Shown here: positions 1-12,875 of the stretch, piece by piece
How positions within the stretch are numbered: position 1 is the stretch's first letter
Layout: each line of letters opens with the position of its first letter
DNA from: Alitta virens
Taxonomy: Eukaryota; Annelida; Polychaeta; Phyllodocida; Nereididae
DNA length: 64,000 nucleotides
Direction of reading: 5' to 3'
Assembly (NCBI GenBank): GCA_932294295.1
Contig: OW028574.1
Location: 13,402,215 to 13,466,214, forward strand
The notes under the pieces: model-generated
What the model was told of the DNA's origin: nothing
Databases searched by the model: none
Seen by the model: the letters and a program-made list of their open reading frames with translations, nothing else
Translations under genes and position numbers: made by a program

Positions 1-92
1 TGTAAGTCTGTCTTAAGATGTTGACACAAATACTTCCCTGTTATCACTGTCAAGTGCAATTAGCATTAAATGTTTCTGTATTTTTTTCTCAG

Positions 93-3000
93 TTGTTTGT
101 GTTGACCATCAGAAGTTTGGGAGGAGAGGTTCGATTGGTAATCTCCCTCCAACCCGTGTCTCATAAACCAAATTTAAAGGTAAACTATGACTCACTTTGT
201 GTCCCTGATTGTATCTTAATTAGTGTTTGAATTTTACCAATAAGTAAAACTTCAGTTTTTTTTATCAAAAAAATTATTTTGTCATAGAATTTCCTCATTA
301 AGAGAAGAAAGTGTGAGGCAGAAGATAAAGATAGCAAAGATGTTGAGACGTCTGACAGTCCGTCTTCGAATACAAATTCCCAAGCTGATGATGCTGTCCC
401 ATGTTCATCTAAAACATCTAAAAAGAAGGGAATAACTGCATCTTCTAAAAAGGTCACAACTGACAAGAAAAAAGCATCAACCTCTGAATCAAAAGGTCAT
501 CAAAAAGATGCTGGAGAGGCTGAAAGTGAAACATCTAAGTACTGGAAGAAAACAACAAAATGTAAAACAACCAAAAGTGCCAAGGAAGGCTCAGCAAAAA
601 AGTCTCAGACTAAGACATTGAAAAAAGAGGACACAGTATCTGAAAAGAAAGAACGAAGACGCACTGCACAGAGAAGCAATTTAGGCAAGAAAAATTATAA
701 GGAAACGGAATCTGATGCAGATGACAGTGATGGGGAAAAGTTTGAGCCAAATCTCAGCGAGAGTTCATCTGAAGATGAGCAAGAAGAGACCAGTCTGAAA
801 GGAGGCAAGGGAAAAGGCAAAGGCAAAGCCAAGTGCAAATCTTCTCCTGCCAGCTTGAATGATGTTGTGGAACTCAGGTAGGGTATTATTCATCATATCT
901 GTAAAATGTTCTCTTATGATTTAAATTTAATGAACTGTGAAATGCATTATGGAGAGATTACAAGGACTGAGTATACAGTTTTAATAATTGTTAATTATTT
1001 CAAAATCAATTTATTTCTTGTCCGTTTTAGCTCAGGGAGTGATTTTGAAGAATTGAACACAACATTCCGCAGTCCACCTCCCAGAAAACAAAAACCCAGA
1101 AACAAAAAAATGTTGTCAAGTGAATCTGATGATAGCGTCCAGTTTGTTAAAGAGAAAGCTAAGACAAAAGGTAAATTAAACTATTCTGGACTCCATTTGT
1201 ACTGAGTCATATTGTAAAGATTATTAAATGATCATTTGGGTTGACTAAATCTTTGTGCCAGTTATGAGATATTTTTTAATATTTTGATTTCAGGAACTGA
1301 TTATTGGGCTGAGGTGTACTTGGAAAAGGAAAATAAATGGATGTGTAAGTTTATAAATTCATTGTCAGATTTTAATCAAAATTTTGGTAATGATTATGGC
1401 AAGATAGTATGGTATTATTAAGTAAGGATTATCAACTTATATACTTTGCTTATGCAGTTCTAATTAGCGCACAATGTATTCCATTTGCTTATAGGTGTTG
1501 ATTGTCTCAAAGCTGAAATTAATAAACCCCATGACCTAGAGAGCAGAGCAACAAAACCTGTGTCATACATTCTGGCTTTTGATAATGGTAAGTCAATGAA
1601 CTGTCAATTTCTCACAAGAAAAAAATTATTTCTAACATCTGACAGACTCACAGTTGTTGCTGTGCATGATGCATGATCAAGAGAGGTTATATTGCACCAT
1701 CATGTAGTGAATATATTTTTTATAAAGTTGTTAACTTGAAGTTACCACCCACTTATGTAATGAATATACCCTACTGACAATGGTGGCGCCACTGGTGTTG
1801 AGGTTTTCCAGATATAGATGGCGCCACATGCATCAGATTTTACGTTTGGGCAAGTCATTCAGCTGCAGTTGTTTATTCCTATATAATTAGGATTAAGTCA
1901 AGGAAATATTGCTATAAATATCATCCAAAGTTACATTCATGTTTATTGCAGCGACCTGTACAATGATTATCGATTTAGTATATGACTGCATCTTGATACA
2001 AGTGGAGTGTGTATGTCACATGCGAACCAGATTAATGCCCGTGAGAATACCATATATAGTTGAGGTACACCTGTTACTAGTATGCCTTAAACTAATGAGT
2101 AAGGAAAATAATGAGTCCTGGTGACGCGGGGCTCCCAAGCTCACGTCTTGGAAGAATTTCTGAAAGGGTAAAGGTCGTCCCCAGGTGACCCGCCTACTTC
2201 AGCGGGATGCTTGGGTTGTACTGATCTTCCCTACCCTAATTAAATGAAATAGTAGTACATATCTGATGGAGCCAACGATCTCACCCAGAATTCTATGAAA
2301 GATCTTTGATCAGTGAGAATACAATTAATTAATGTACCTAGAAAACATACTAAATATAAGAAAACAAACACTAAAACTGGCTTTATATGCAGAAACAGGA
2401 AGATTCCCTCTTCTAATTAGACAAAAACTATGTACACTATTGAGCCAGATTTCTAAATTACCGAATTATGAAAGGGCCAGAACAACTGGTACAGTGAAGC
2501 AATGCATATCATCACAGATGCTAAGATAACAGATTGGCAATCTATAGACCCGAACATGTTAGTAAAAGACTAAATTTATACACTAATGAACAATCCAGAA
2601 TTCTAAAGGAAATAAATGACAGCGATAAACAACCTTAACTAAGAACTTACAAACTATTTAAAACCACTTACTCTCTCAAACCTTATTTGACTTTAAATCT
2701 CCCTAAGAAAACATACAATAACATAGCTCGATTTAGAGTAAGCTCTCATTGCCTTAAAATTGAAATGGGTAAACATGAAACACCCAAATTACCATTAGAA
2801 GAAAGGAAATGTAATAAATGTAACTCCGATGAAATAGAAGATGAATTGCACTCCCTTCTAATATGTATCAAAAATATAACCTCAAGAACTAGACTGTTTT
2901 TCAAAGCAGCTGATATAATTGCTCACTTTCATAGTCAAAACGACAATAAAAAAATTCCAGACATTAATGTCAGCTAAAAAACCAGAAATAATTCATGTGT

Positions 3001-6000
3001 TGGGAAATTTTTGGAATGAAGTCATGTAATGTATATTTTGTCCATATTGTGCCCCTCCCCCCCCCCCCCAACCCCTCCTCCAACACCGGACACTGCAGAG
3101 TCCCAGGGTCAGTGTATAACTGCTCTGGTGACTCAACCATCAACTAGATTCTACACATTCCCAGGGTCAGTGCATCACTGCTCTGGTGATCTGCAATCAT
3201 CTTCCGCACCCTACCACAGACTGACAATTATCAATCCGCTGTCGTAGTCCCAGAAGTCAGTGCAACACTGCTCTTGTGACTCCAGCACACTTGGACTCTC
3301 TCCTGAACTATTTCACATAAAACAGTATTATACTATGCTATGTATGAATACATTTATTATTTTCATACATCTTCATAAAATGTTTTTTCATAAGGTACAT
3401 GTAAAAAGAGCAGGTCTCTTTGACTGTCTCTATAAAATTAAAGAACTGGGACCAGACATCGATTTGTTAATAGTACTATATTCGCTATTATTCAGTCTTC
3501 TGTACATATTCTGTAGTCATAACCTATGTAGTATTTGTAGTGAATGTTTTGTAGTTTTCTGTTTTTCTTAACATATAATTAAAGATATATGGGATTAAAA
3601 ATATGGCTTTATATATATATATATTTCAGGTAATCATGCGAAGGATGTAACAAGAAGATATGCCAGTAGCTTTACAAACACTCGAAAAAATCGACCAGAC
3701 CCTGAGTGGTGGGAAGAGACATTGGAGCCATATGCTGGGCCAGTGGCTGAAAAGGACTCCTATGAAGACATGCAACTGCAGGGTATTAATATTATACCTT
3801 AATAAATTATATACATATACATTTTATAAAACCTCAGTATCATGAGTTGAGATGTGTCAAAAACGGAAAAAGACAAATCTATCACTGTAACAAAGAAGCT
3901 GGTATATGTAGTGCATGTATAGTGGTCAAGCCATTGGTCAGCTTCTTTGAGAAGCCTGGGTTCAATTCCTGCATAGGCATTCTGGAAGTTTATGTGGAAT
4001 TGGCAATTTGGCAGTACTTTATACTTGATGTCTATGCTTAGGCAATCAATTACCCCACCCATGGGGTTAATGTACATTGTAACCTCATCATCTCCTCATT
4101 TAAATAATCCTTTTGGTGACTAAGTATACAAAATACTGATATTTTGAACCAGTACTAATATGATTAAAATTCCAAGTAGAGTGTGCAATATTGACAAAGT
4201 TGCATCAATTTGATTGTGAGATAATGGGATTAGTATTGTGAATAAATTGTTTTAAGCTGAACTGATGCAGAAGCCACTACCAACTGCTGTCGGTGAATAC
4301 AAAAGTCATCCATTGTGAGTATGAAATGTGTTGCGCATAACTCGCTATCAATTTTAAACTGCAGTATTTCGATGAATTGTTTGTCATTACATAGGTTATC
4401 TATGGTCAAAATTATGTTCCAGATATGCATTGAAACGACACTTGCTGAAGTATGAAGCTATTTATCCAGACTCTGCTATACCTGTTGGCTTCATCAGAGG
4501 AGAGGCTGTGTATTCTCGAGAATGTATTCATTTAGTGAGTTAATTCTGAAAAGAATTGAATTAAATTTGGCAAGTGTCCCCTGATATGACGTCACATGTG
4601 CCAAACATCCAGTACAGGATACACCATTGGAATCATTATTATAAACACATTTGGAAATTAGTAAAAAGCATATTGATCATTTATTGTAGCTTCATACAAG
4701 AGAAAACTGGATGAAGGAAGCTAGAGTTGTACGAATTGGCGAGACACCATACAAGTTGGTTAAAGGGCGCAAGAAGAGGGTAAGCAAAATTCTTCTTTGG
4801 TTTACCAACCAGTGTTGACGCATTAGTTGAAATTTTCATTTATTCAAGGTTTGCTTTAGATACAATCCTTGATGGTAAGGTTTGTCATGTTTGAAAAGTT
4901 TAATGGTCTTCATGAGGTTTTCATGTCTAATCTCATGAGATGGTGATATTCGCCATGTTAGAAATGAATAAATTGGCTTGCCACACAGTTTTCTACATGA
5001 TTGTATCGTTCATGTTTCAGAGGCAGGCATTGGCCGGTGGGGATATTGAACCAATGGCTGAACTTTTTGGACAATGGCAAACAGAGGACTACATTCCACC
5101 ACCCGCTGTTGATGTGAGAGACCGTTTAAACTTTGATTCAAGAAAAAAATTAATATATATATATAAGTCATAACAAATTTCTGTAATATCACTCTCCCCA
5201 TGTTAAAATTTTTTGATTAGGGAGATAGACTTTTTTTGGCTTTCTAGTAATTGGACAGATGAAAATTTCTATAAATGCCATGCCTTTGAGTTTTGAGTTA
5301 TTGATCACAGAGGCAAGTGCAAGTTTGCACTGTGTTGTGGTTTGTGTACTCATTTTTAATTGCTTTAATTCAACAGGGCAAGGTTCCCAGGAATGAATAT
5401 GGAAATGTTGAGTTATTCAAGCCGTCCATGTTACCTGGTGGAACTGTGCACTTGAATGGTATGTATGTTGTGGAAAGTATCCAATTAAATATGCACTAAA
5501 AATCAGAAAATCTTGATCAGTTTAATTGCAAGTCTTTGTAACATTGGTGATTTATTGTGCCGGATGAATTTTTTGTAATAGTTTTTCAATTTTTATGGGA
5601 AAGATATTTCAATAAACGTTATTGCTTCTTACTCACAGGGCTTAATGGCTTGAACAGAATTGCTCGCAAGTTGAATATCGATGTTGCTGCTGCAATGGTA
5701 GGCTGGGACCACCATTGTGGGTTTGCTCATCCAGTGTAAGTATTTTTAATCGCTATTATGTTTTACCGATACTGTGTACACTCTGTCTAAGTTGTCCCTC
5801 TGACATGTCAAAATCATAACTGCTAAATTTTTGAACTGATATCTCGATTATGTTATTATGTAATGCATTGTTAGTGATACACTCCAACAGTGATAATCAA
5901 CACTTCATTGAAATTTGCCACCTTTCAAATATTATTGGATTAATCAAAAAGTGCTAAACTTGGTATTTGTGGATTGTCATGGGATTGGAACATTGCTAAT

Positions 6001-6914
6001 AATGTGAACACTTAGTTACACAAAACCAATCGGGTTACAAACTGAAATTGTGTATATTTTGGGAATTTCAGGGGTGGTGAATTTAGATGAAGTGGCGAAT
6101 TTAACTGATTCCAATTTTATACACTCTAGTCTTTACTTTTTTTACCTCTGATCACAAACTGTTGATTGATTATTGAATTAATTAAATGACATTCCTGTGC
6201 AGGTTGGACGGCTGGGTAGTTTGTGAAGAGCACAAAGACATTCTTATGGCTGCTTGGGATGAAGAGCAGGAGATCATAAAAGAGAGGGAAGCTCAGGTGA
6301 GGATACTAAATGTAGGCCTATTTAATGGCATAAAATAAATGTTATAGATCTTTCCTGCATAACGCTGTGGAATTTTAATTTATTTTCAGAAACGTGAGAA
6401 GAGAATATACGGAAACTGGAAACTCCTAATTAAGGGAATGTTGATCAGAGAAAAACTTAAAAGCAGGTTCAACTTAGAGGTTAGTAAAATTTCTGTGTGG
6501 TATGTAGTTCTGTTATAGGTAGCTAGGAATTATTGACTTTGGAAGGTACAAAACCTCATGTCTTTTACAAATAGCTAATTTGTTTTAAGGCTAATTTGTC
6601 TGATATGATGCACTAAGTGTCATGTTAAAAAACTTGGAATGTGTTTCAAAATGCATAACTTGAAGTACATATGTGGACTATTATCATTTCTAAGCTGTGG
6701 AAGGATGACTTATTTCACATTAAGTTATAATTTTAATTCACAGCCAGCAGAGGGCAGCAGTCAGGATGCAGTGACACCTGGTGCAAGTGGAGGTAAAGCG
6801 GGAGATATGGAAATATCATGGCCGCTAAATCGACAGAATGAAAAAGAAAAATCTAAAAGCAAAGGGAAGAAAAAGAAGCAAGAAGGACCTCTGTTTCCTT
6901 TTGAAGAAATATAA
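93..6914 (+). CDS. XPC: XPC, DNA damage recognition subunit (3' part, last 15 exons)
   Basis: XPC finds helix-distorting DNA lesions in the nucleus and starts global-genome nucleotide excision repair with RAD23 and centrin. Exons read from GT-AG sites: 93-179, 288-877 (acceptor could be 303), 1031-1170, 1294-1344, 1495-1587, 3630-3782, 4257-4314, 4423-4534, 4690-4779, 5021-5113, 5377-5458, 5639-5735, 6203-6296, 6390-6479, 6744-6914 (stop TAA). All phases join. The order matches the family: end of the transglutaminase-like core, a long Lys/Ser/Glu-rich disordered insert (second exon), the rest of the core ([17 protein letters not shown]), then the beta-hairpin DNA-binding domains ([59 protein letters not shown]) and a basic tail ending LFPFEEI. 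The 5' half lies outside the window. The 3630 exon onward was later duplicated. Confidence 0.95.
1588..3629. other. Large XPC intron with repeat debris
   Basis: This 2 kb intron has no host exon that I can support. It holds a decayed LINE 3' end (about 2332-2977), a C-rich run near 3058-3070, and three degenerate copies of a unit starting TCCCAG with the shared part TCAGTGCAACACTGCTCT (near 3101, 3159 and 3248). The XPC/Fox tandem duplication begins inside it at 3225. Confidence 0.7.
2332..2977 (+). mobile_element. Decayed non-LTR retrotransposon (LINE), C-terminal region
   Basis: Broken frames read like the C-terminal end of a LINE polyprotein. One block runs [20 protein letters not shown] at about 2350-2410. 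A second block at about 2640-2977 holds [17 protein letters not shown] followed by a zinc-knuckle-like [19 protein letters not shown]. Several stops and a frame change separate them, so the copy is dead. Clade not assigned. It lies in an XPC intron in the sense direction. Confidence 0.75.
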
Positions 6915-8771
6915 TACTTTGTAATCTCTAACTTGCATTGATTGCTATGGTTCTGTTTGTGTTGTTCTGTTGATTATTTTAAAAGTTTGATACAACTGTA
7001 TAGATGATCGAATAACCTGGTGAAGTCATTTCTGTGTTGGATTTTAGATTGTGTTTAACATATGATTTGATTCTAATTTGTTATATCTCTATCATTGATT
7101 GCTATGGTTTTCTAGTTTGGTTGTTTTGTCGCTGTTGAATCTAAAACTGCATCTAAATAACCTGATGAAGTAATATCTTAAGTTCTTAGTTCTATTAAAG
7201 TGATTTAAATGGTTGGTTAACACACAGTACATCAATACATGTGTGCTTGTATTGTTATGTATGTTAAAGGGTAAAATGTTCGTATTTCTTGTTTAAGGCA
7301 GTTATTAGTCTCATTAAAAATGTACTGTCAAATTGAACCTAGACAAAACTACCCAAGGTTTATATTTTTTGAGTGGTGGTAGGTGTAAGCCGACTATAAG
7401 CTAGGAGTAGACAGAAGCAGCTAGCTTTATTCAGGTATAGCTGCAGCCAGGCATAGGTTGCTACAGCTGTCTAGAGTCGACCATATTATGAAACTAACTG
7501 TAGTAAAGCATAAACTGCTAACCTACTGTATTTTTCTGAAATTTTTTCATGATGGAAGTTGTACATAATGTATAAATTCAGTTAGATGTTGTATATAAAG
7601 TTGTAATTTTGTGTAATAAGATCTTCGAAGTTTAAATGGTCTTCATGCATCTTATTCGGGGGAGAAAAAAACTGGATTTCAAACCACCTGTGTTCATCAT
7701 GAAGTTGCTCAAATTAAAATTGTTGCAAGTTGTTGCATAATGTACATAGTATATATTCAGTTAGGTTTTGTATATATATATATATATATATGCATTCAAT
7801 GAACAATAAATTCCATGTATTTGGTATAAAAGTTGTAATTGTAATAATTTCAGTAATTCTTGTAAAAATAAAATAAATAAGGTTAAAATTTTTTATATTG
7901 CAAAGAATTTTTTGGTGCATATCAATTATGCATGAAAAAAAAAACAACCTTCCTTGGTCATGAATTGCAATAAGTAATTTGCTTATTGTGTATTTATTAT
8001 TTATGTTTTGGTAAAGACCTCTGTGATTTACTAGTGTGACTTTTTGGAAAGCCATTTTGGCAAAAGTTGCCCACTGTATAGGCCTGTGCAACAAATCCAA
8101 ATTGGAAAATATTAAATTTGAAAGATACCAAATAGCACAAGAATCATTGTGTTGAAAGATATCAAAGTGAAAATGTCAATATATATGCTTAAATAAAATG
8201 TTGATTGAATGAGTAAAATGTCTTATCACTGCAGATTAATCTACAGTTCTATATGGCCAACAAAATTCATAATCCATCCACATTTTGCTGGTAAGGGTCT
8301 GGATCTTTACAGCGAGTGCAGACGCTCTGGCTGAATGTGTTAATTGTACATTTTGTTCAGCACAAGTGGGGTCCAGCATGTGTACATATAATTAACTCAG
8401 CTGATCTCACTGGATGTCTTGATTCAAATTTCAACCCCCAGAATTGGAGAAGCCATCATCATATGACCATGATAACTTCAACTACAGATTGACACAGAGA
8501 TAGAAAAATCACGGGTAATTGCAATTGCTACCCCTGTCTTCACTCTGCACTTGAAGTCCATAGCACTGCAATTAGATGGATAGAAAGAATTTATTGACAG
8601 AGAGAGGTCAGTTTTGACATACTTGTTGATTCAATTGCAATTAGCAACAAAATCATATTAGAGTTTCCAGGGGATTGCAATTAGGTTGACAGGCCTCGAA
8701 TTGCAATCAATCTTGAAAGGGCTCACATTGCCAGTCTACACAATGGACTGACATTATCAGTTCCAATTGAG
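6915..8771. other. XPC 3' flank and FoxQ2-like upstream region
   Basis: There is no protein-coding exon that I can support. The stretch holds the XPC 3' UTR, an (AT)n run near 7769-7792, AT-rich sequence, and the Fox upstream region with a motif cluster (8520-8709). It is repeated nearly colinearly at 13971-16107, where a 301-bp MITE has been added. The short frames here, such as the minus-strand one at 7714-8100, have no recognisable family. Confidence 0.7.
8520..8709 (+). promoter_or_regulatory. Five TGCAATT/TGCAATC motifs upstream of Fox copy 1
   Basis: TGCAAT followed by TG, TA, TA, TA and CA occurs at 8520, 8567, 8636, 8676 and 8702, all on the same strand, 63-252 bp upstream of the TATA box. 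The TA forms contain the homeodomain core CAATTA. The group is preserved in the second Fox copy. A regulatory role is inferred from clustering and position only. Confidence 0.45.
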
Positions 8772-8780
8772 TATATAAAA
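8772..8780 (+). promoter_or_regulatory. TATA box of FoxQ2-like copy 1
   Basis: TATATAAAA lies 193 bp upstream of the chosen ATG. A start site about 30 bp downstream would give a 5' UTR of roughly 160 nt with no intron. The box is identical in copy 2 (16108-16116). Confidence 0.6.
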
Positions 8781-8964
8781 AGTTTCAAAGTGATGAACTG
8801 AATGACCTTGTCATGAAAATATCTCAACAGAACCATGCCACCTGGGAAGTACATATAACCGAAGCTGTTCATTTGAAAGTCATTCTCAACCTGGTTTAAA
8901 TAAGGAAACATCTCCCATCAGGCCATCAACCATTGAACCAACATTGAAATCACCAGTAAACACA

Positions 8965-10888
8965 ATGGAAGCTACATGGGAAGACATTATGCCCACACTT
9001 TCCTTTTGTGGAGAAGTCAAACACAGCTGTCTCAATGACCTCTCCAGAGACTCGTGGATGGAACTTTTGGCCTCACAGTTTAGAGATGGTGAGTTTGGAA
9101 ATTTTCTTGTCATTCACTATCCATAGCAATATAGTTATAGCACAGTATTTCTGTGAGTTACAGATTGTTAAATTTAATTTGTATATATTTTTAATATAGG
9201 GATACATCACAAGATTTTTTTTAATACCTACGATATCTTCCAATGTAGCCTAGCTTTTTACTGTAACATTATTTGTTAACATAATTCTGTATGCTTTTAG
9301 GTGTGTGTATCAGAGAGGAGGTCATAGTTGATGCTCTAACCTCAGAAGATGAAGACCTGGGAATTTACTTGCGAGAAGAAACACCTTTAACCCCTGGTAA
9401 GTGCATATATGATATATTAGACTGCTTTGCCCTTGAAATCTTCACAGTAAAACTTCAATGAATGAAAAAGTAAACTATACTTTATACTTTTAAGGGATAA
9501 CACTAAATCATTTAAACATAAAGGCAATACCCCTTTGAAGGTTCAAACGTAGAACAAAACAGAAGCAGGACAAGTTTTATAATAATGTGTATTTCTACTG
9601 TTGTGTCTTATAAATAATGTTGACTGCTTGTATATATGTTGGCTGCAATATCAATATAGAATATTTATAAAGGAAATTTTTAATTGATAAAAAAATTTAC
9701 TTTTTGATACATGATATATAATTTTAGGTTGAACTGTTTATCAAACATTAACAATGTACTAATAATTATATGTTTATCTCACTTTCAGCCACGGACGAGT
9801 CTCGGCAAGACATTGTTGCAGATGCTTTAAGGTCCACTTTTGAAGATGATGACATCTATCTCGTTGATGACCGTCCTGATACTCCTTTCTCCCAAGGATC
9901 TCAGTATGACTCCCCATCCCCTTGCTCCAGCACCACTTCCGGTGTGATCAGTTGCCATGACTACGAATCCCTGTCTCCTTGGTCCATCGGTTCACCAGCT
10001 TCCCCCCAGGTCATCAACATTGAGTCTGCCCTTGGAGTTACTGATGTACCCCAGCCACAGCCCAGGATGTCACAACAAGCCCAGCAACATCATCATTATC
10101 ACCAGCAGCAGCAGCAGCAACAGCAAATGTTCACTTATCCCACCTTCAGCCAGAACACACACAACAGGAGTCATCTGCAGCACATCCAGGTACTTAGTTG
10201 TAAACCTTAATACATTCCCGCAAGAGAACAAGTACAGTTTCAATATCATTAATATTCATTAAACTTTTTTCACATTTTAATTAACTTAATATTTCTTGGC
10301 CATTTTAGTCTATCAGTTCTAACTCGATCAATGCCTAAAACTGGCAGTATCATAAGAAGTTTTACTATTGTCAGTATTGTGCTTATAATTTGCTAATTTG
10401 CAATTTTACTTTATTTTCAGAGACAATCAGTCCACATGCAGCTGACTACAGTAGACCCTAAACTGGCCACTTGGTTGTCTCAACAGATGCCCAGCTCAAG
10501 CGATCCGAAACCAGCCAAGAAGTTGACACGACCTCCAGAGTCTTACGTTGCTCTGATTGCCAAGGCCATTCTTTCGTTACCTTCTGGAAGAGCCCTTCTC
10601 AGTGAGGTCTACAAGTTCTCTACAGATAACTACGAGTACTATCGCACTGCTCCCAAGACATGGAAGAATGCCATTCGCCATAACCTCTCGGTCAACGAAT
10701 GCTTCATCAAGAATGGACGCGCCCCTCATGGTCGTGGATACTACTGGTCTGTCCACCCCGCATGCGTCCATGCCTTCAGAGGTGGAGATTTTAGAAGACG
10801 TGAAGCACAACAGTTGGCCAACGGATTGGACAGAATGCAGCAACCGGCTGTCGGATACCACCAATACTTTCGAGGACCATACTACTGA
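8965..10888 (+). CDS. Forkhead transcription factor, FoxQ2-like, copy 1
   Basis: A nuclear DNA-binding regulator; FoxQ2 genes usually act in anterior/apical patterning. Exons 8965-9088, 9301-9396, 9789-10189 and 10421-10888 join in frame to 362 aa. The ATG at 8965 is the first in its frame after a stop at 8803. The forkhead domain covers about residues 244-337: SYVALIAKAI, recognition helix KTWKNAIRHNLSVN, wing GRAPHGRGYYW, then HPACVHAF and GGDFRRREAQ. IKNGR, HPA and GDFRRR are typical of FoxQ2, so that subfamily is my best call, made without a tree. The N-terminal part is acidic, with a repeated DAL...IYL...TP motif from exons 2 and 3, then Ser/Pro-rich sequence and a His/Gln run of 8 Q. 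I see no eh1 motif. Compared with copy 2 it lacks Ile-Gly in exon 3. Confidence 0.93.
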
Positions 10889-11273
10889 AACTGAACAGTT
10901 TCACAAACTATTTAATTACCTAGCTTTAATGACTATGAGTCATAGGTAGTCAAGGGTGCTCACTATATATTAACATAAACCAGATAGTGCTTATTTATCT
11001 TATAGAACAAATTGATTGTTCATGATTTGTTGTGTAACTAAAATTGTACATATAATTATTGTTTTGTGCATGTGTTTACTATAGTATTTGAATAAATGAT
11101 ATACATGATATAGGCGATATATATAAAAGTTTCTTCGCTGTAATCTATATATCGATCCGTGGGAGAGATTCAGTTAACAGTCTGCATGGGTGGCCCACTG
11201 GCCCATTGTTGACCCACTATTTAGCAAGTTGGGTTGTCTGGTTGGCCTAATTAATGTCATGCCGGCCCATGTA
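10889..11273 (+). other. Fox copy 1 3' UTR and flank
   Basis: Non-coding sequence follows the stop. A canonical AATAAA at 11091-11096 is the likely poly(A) signal, about 200 nt after the stop. From about 11180 the sequence becomes a TGGCCCA-rich repeat shared with 18505-18790. Confidence 0.65.
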
Positions 11274-12213
11274 CAGGGTGCAGCCTAAAAACTTGCACTG
11301 GGCTTCTCCTCTTTGGGGATAGCTCCAGGTTACTCAAATGCTTATGAGGTCTTTAAAATTTTTGCCACATTTAGTCAGGGGTATAAGCAATTGGTCATTG
11401 TGATATTTTTGATCTTGTAATGACAGACAATATCAGTGTCTGAATTATTGAGAGGGTGCATGCTGCAGGGCGTGTTCTGAGAGACACATGTCACAGAAGT
11501 CAGACTTCTGTCCGCTTGCATGGTGTCTCTAGTTGAAGAAAAGTTTACAAATTAGAGATTTCCTAGTTAATATACCTCTGAAGCCACCGAAAATATAATA
11601 TTTGCAGAGAGTCCTCCTTTAGTGTTTTATATACATGCATATGTATATTATGGTATTAGATGATAAGAAGGTTGGTTTCAGTTTTGATCCAGCAAGGTCG
11701 TAAAGTTAAAACAGAGATATATAATGGTATTCCTGAGGGACCTTTTGAATCTACAACTAATCTGGAAAACATCACATGATTTTCAGGAAGATGGGCCAGT
11801 TAATAAGACAGAAAAGACAGAAAATTGATCAGAATCCAAAATGGCACTTTCCACCTCAAAGGTGTCAATGGTCTACCTTCTTATCAAAAATGAATCTATT
11901 TGTCCTGTTTTTGGTGGCAAAGGTCAACAAAGGTGACTGTAACACATCTGTATGATCAGTGACATAATCTAGTGCTTTTATAGCAAAGGCCGAGGTGAAA
12001 ATGACCCGAAGGTGTGATAAGTGTGCATGTGCTATATTTAGATCAATATTATCAATAATTCATGAGGAAACAATAAAATATATTAATAAAGATAATGTAG
12101 GAATATAATTACTTTTGTGTGTATGACTGCAGCTGCATGTGATGATTATCACTTGAGATAATAACAGAAGAGGTAGCAGTAGCTACTGGTGCAAGTTTTT
12201 ATGCCGCACCCTG
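11274..12213. mobile_element. Tc1/mariner-type DNA element (non-autonomous), 940 bp
   Basis: The ends are inverted repeats of 25 bp with two mismatches. Each starts CAGGGTGC and has AAAAACTTGCAC inside. The element is flanked by TA on both sides (11272-11273 and 12214-12215). The empty site survives in the second unit near 18594-18606, where CCCATG runs straight into TAATTAATG. No transposase frame is present. TA target and CAGGG ends fit the Tc1/mariner superfamily. Confidence 0.88.
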
Positions 12214-12875
12214 TAATTAATGTTGGCCCAAGTCAATTATCAATCCGCTGTCGTAGTCCCAGAGGTCAGTGCAACACTGCTCTGGTGACTCCAGCACACT
12301 TGGACTCTCTCCTAAACTATTTCGCATAAAACAGTATTATACTATGCTGTGTATGAATACGTTTATTATTTTCATACATCTTCATAAATGTTTTTTCATA
12401 ATGTACATGTAAAAAGAGCAGGTCTCTTCGACTGTCTCTATAAAATGAAAGAACTGGGACCAGACATCGATTTGTTAATAGTACTATATTCGCTATTATT
12501 CAGTCTTCTGTACATATTCTGTAGTCATAACCTATGTAGTATTTGTAGTGAATGTTCTGTAGTTTTCTGTTTTTGTTCTTTTGACACATGTATCAACTCA
12601 TGATATTGAGATTGTCAATAAAAATTATATATATATGTATTCTTTATGGGTTGATGATGCATAAGGTATGAGAAGTGTATCTGTACTGATATTACATTGT
12701 CAATAAAATAATATATAGTATTATAATTGTGAAAACTTTCCTGGTGATGTACATGATTGATTTGAGACAGTTTACTTGTACATTATGTATATGGATTATG
12801 ATGATTTCACATATTAAACTTGCTTGACATATAATAAAAAATATAGGGGATTAAAAATATGGTTTTATATTTCAG

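Larger units (their letters stand above)
3225..12236. repeat. Tandem duplication unit 1 (XPC 3' part + FoxQ2-like)
   Basis: Sequence from CAATTATCAATCCGCTGTCG (3225) through Fox copy 1 is matched by 12234-18619. The unit is 9,012 bp, of which 940 bp is a later DNA element (11274-12213). At the junction (12234-12236) the end of unit 1, CCCAAGTCAA, runs into the start of unit 2, CAATTATCAATCC. They share CAA, which looks like end joining at a 3-bp microhomology. Confidence 0.88.

Noticed and set aside
7714..8100. 128-codon minus-strand frame
   Set aside because: AT-rich composition with an Ile/Tyr run from an (AT)n repeat; it is not maintained in the duplicate at 15128-15409 except as a broken frame.
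10096..10128. His/Gln run in Fox exon 3 as a disease-type repeat expansion
   Set aside because: Only 7-8 glutamines with mixed CAG/CAA codons, which is ordinary for transcription factors.
10557..10949. 130-codon frame overlapping the forkhead exon (also 17897-18265)
   Set aside because: It lies in another frame across the forkhead domain; the conservation belongs to the Fox frame.
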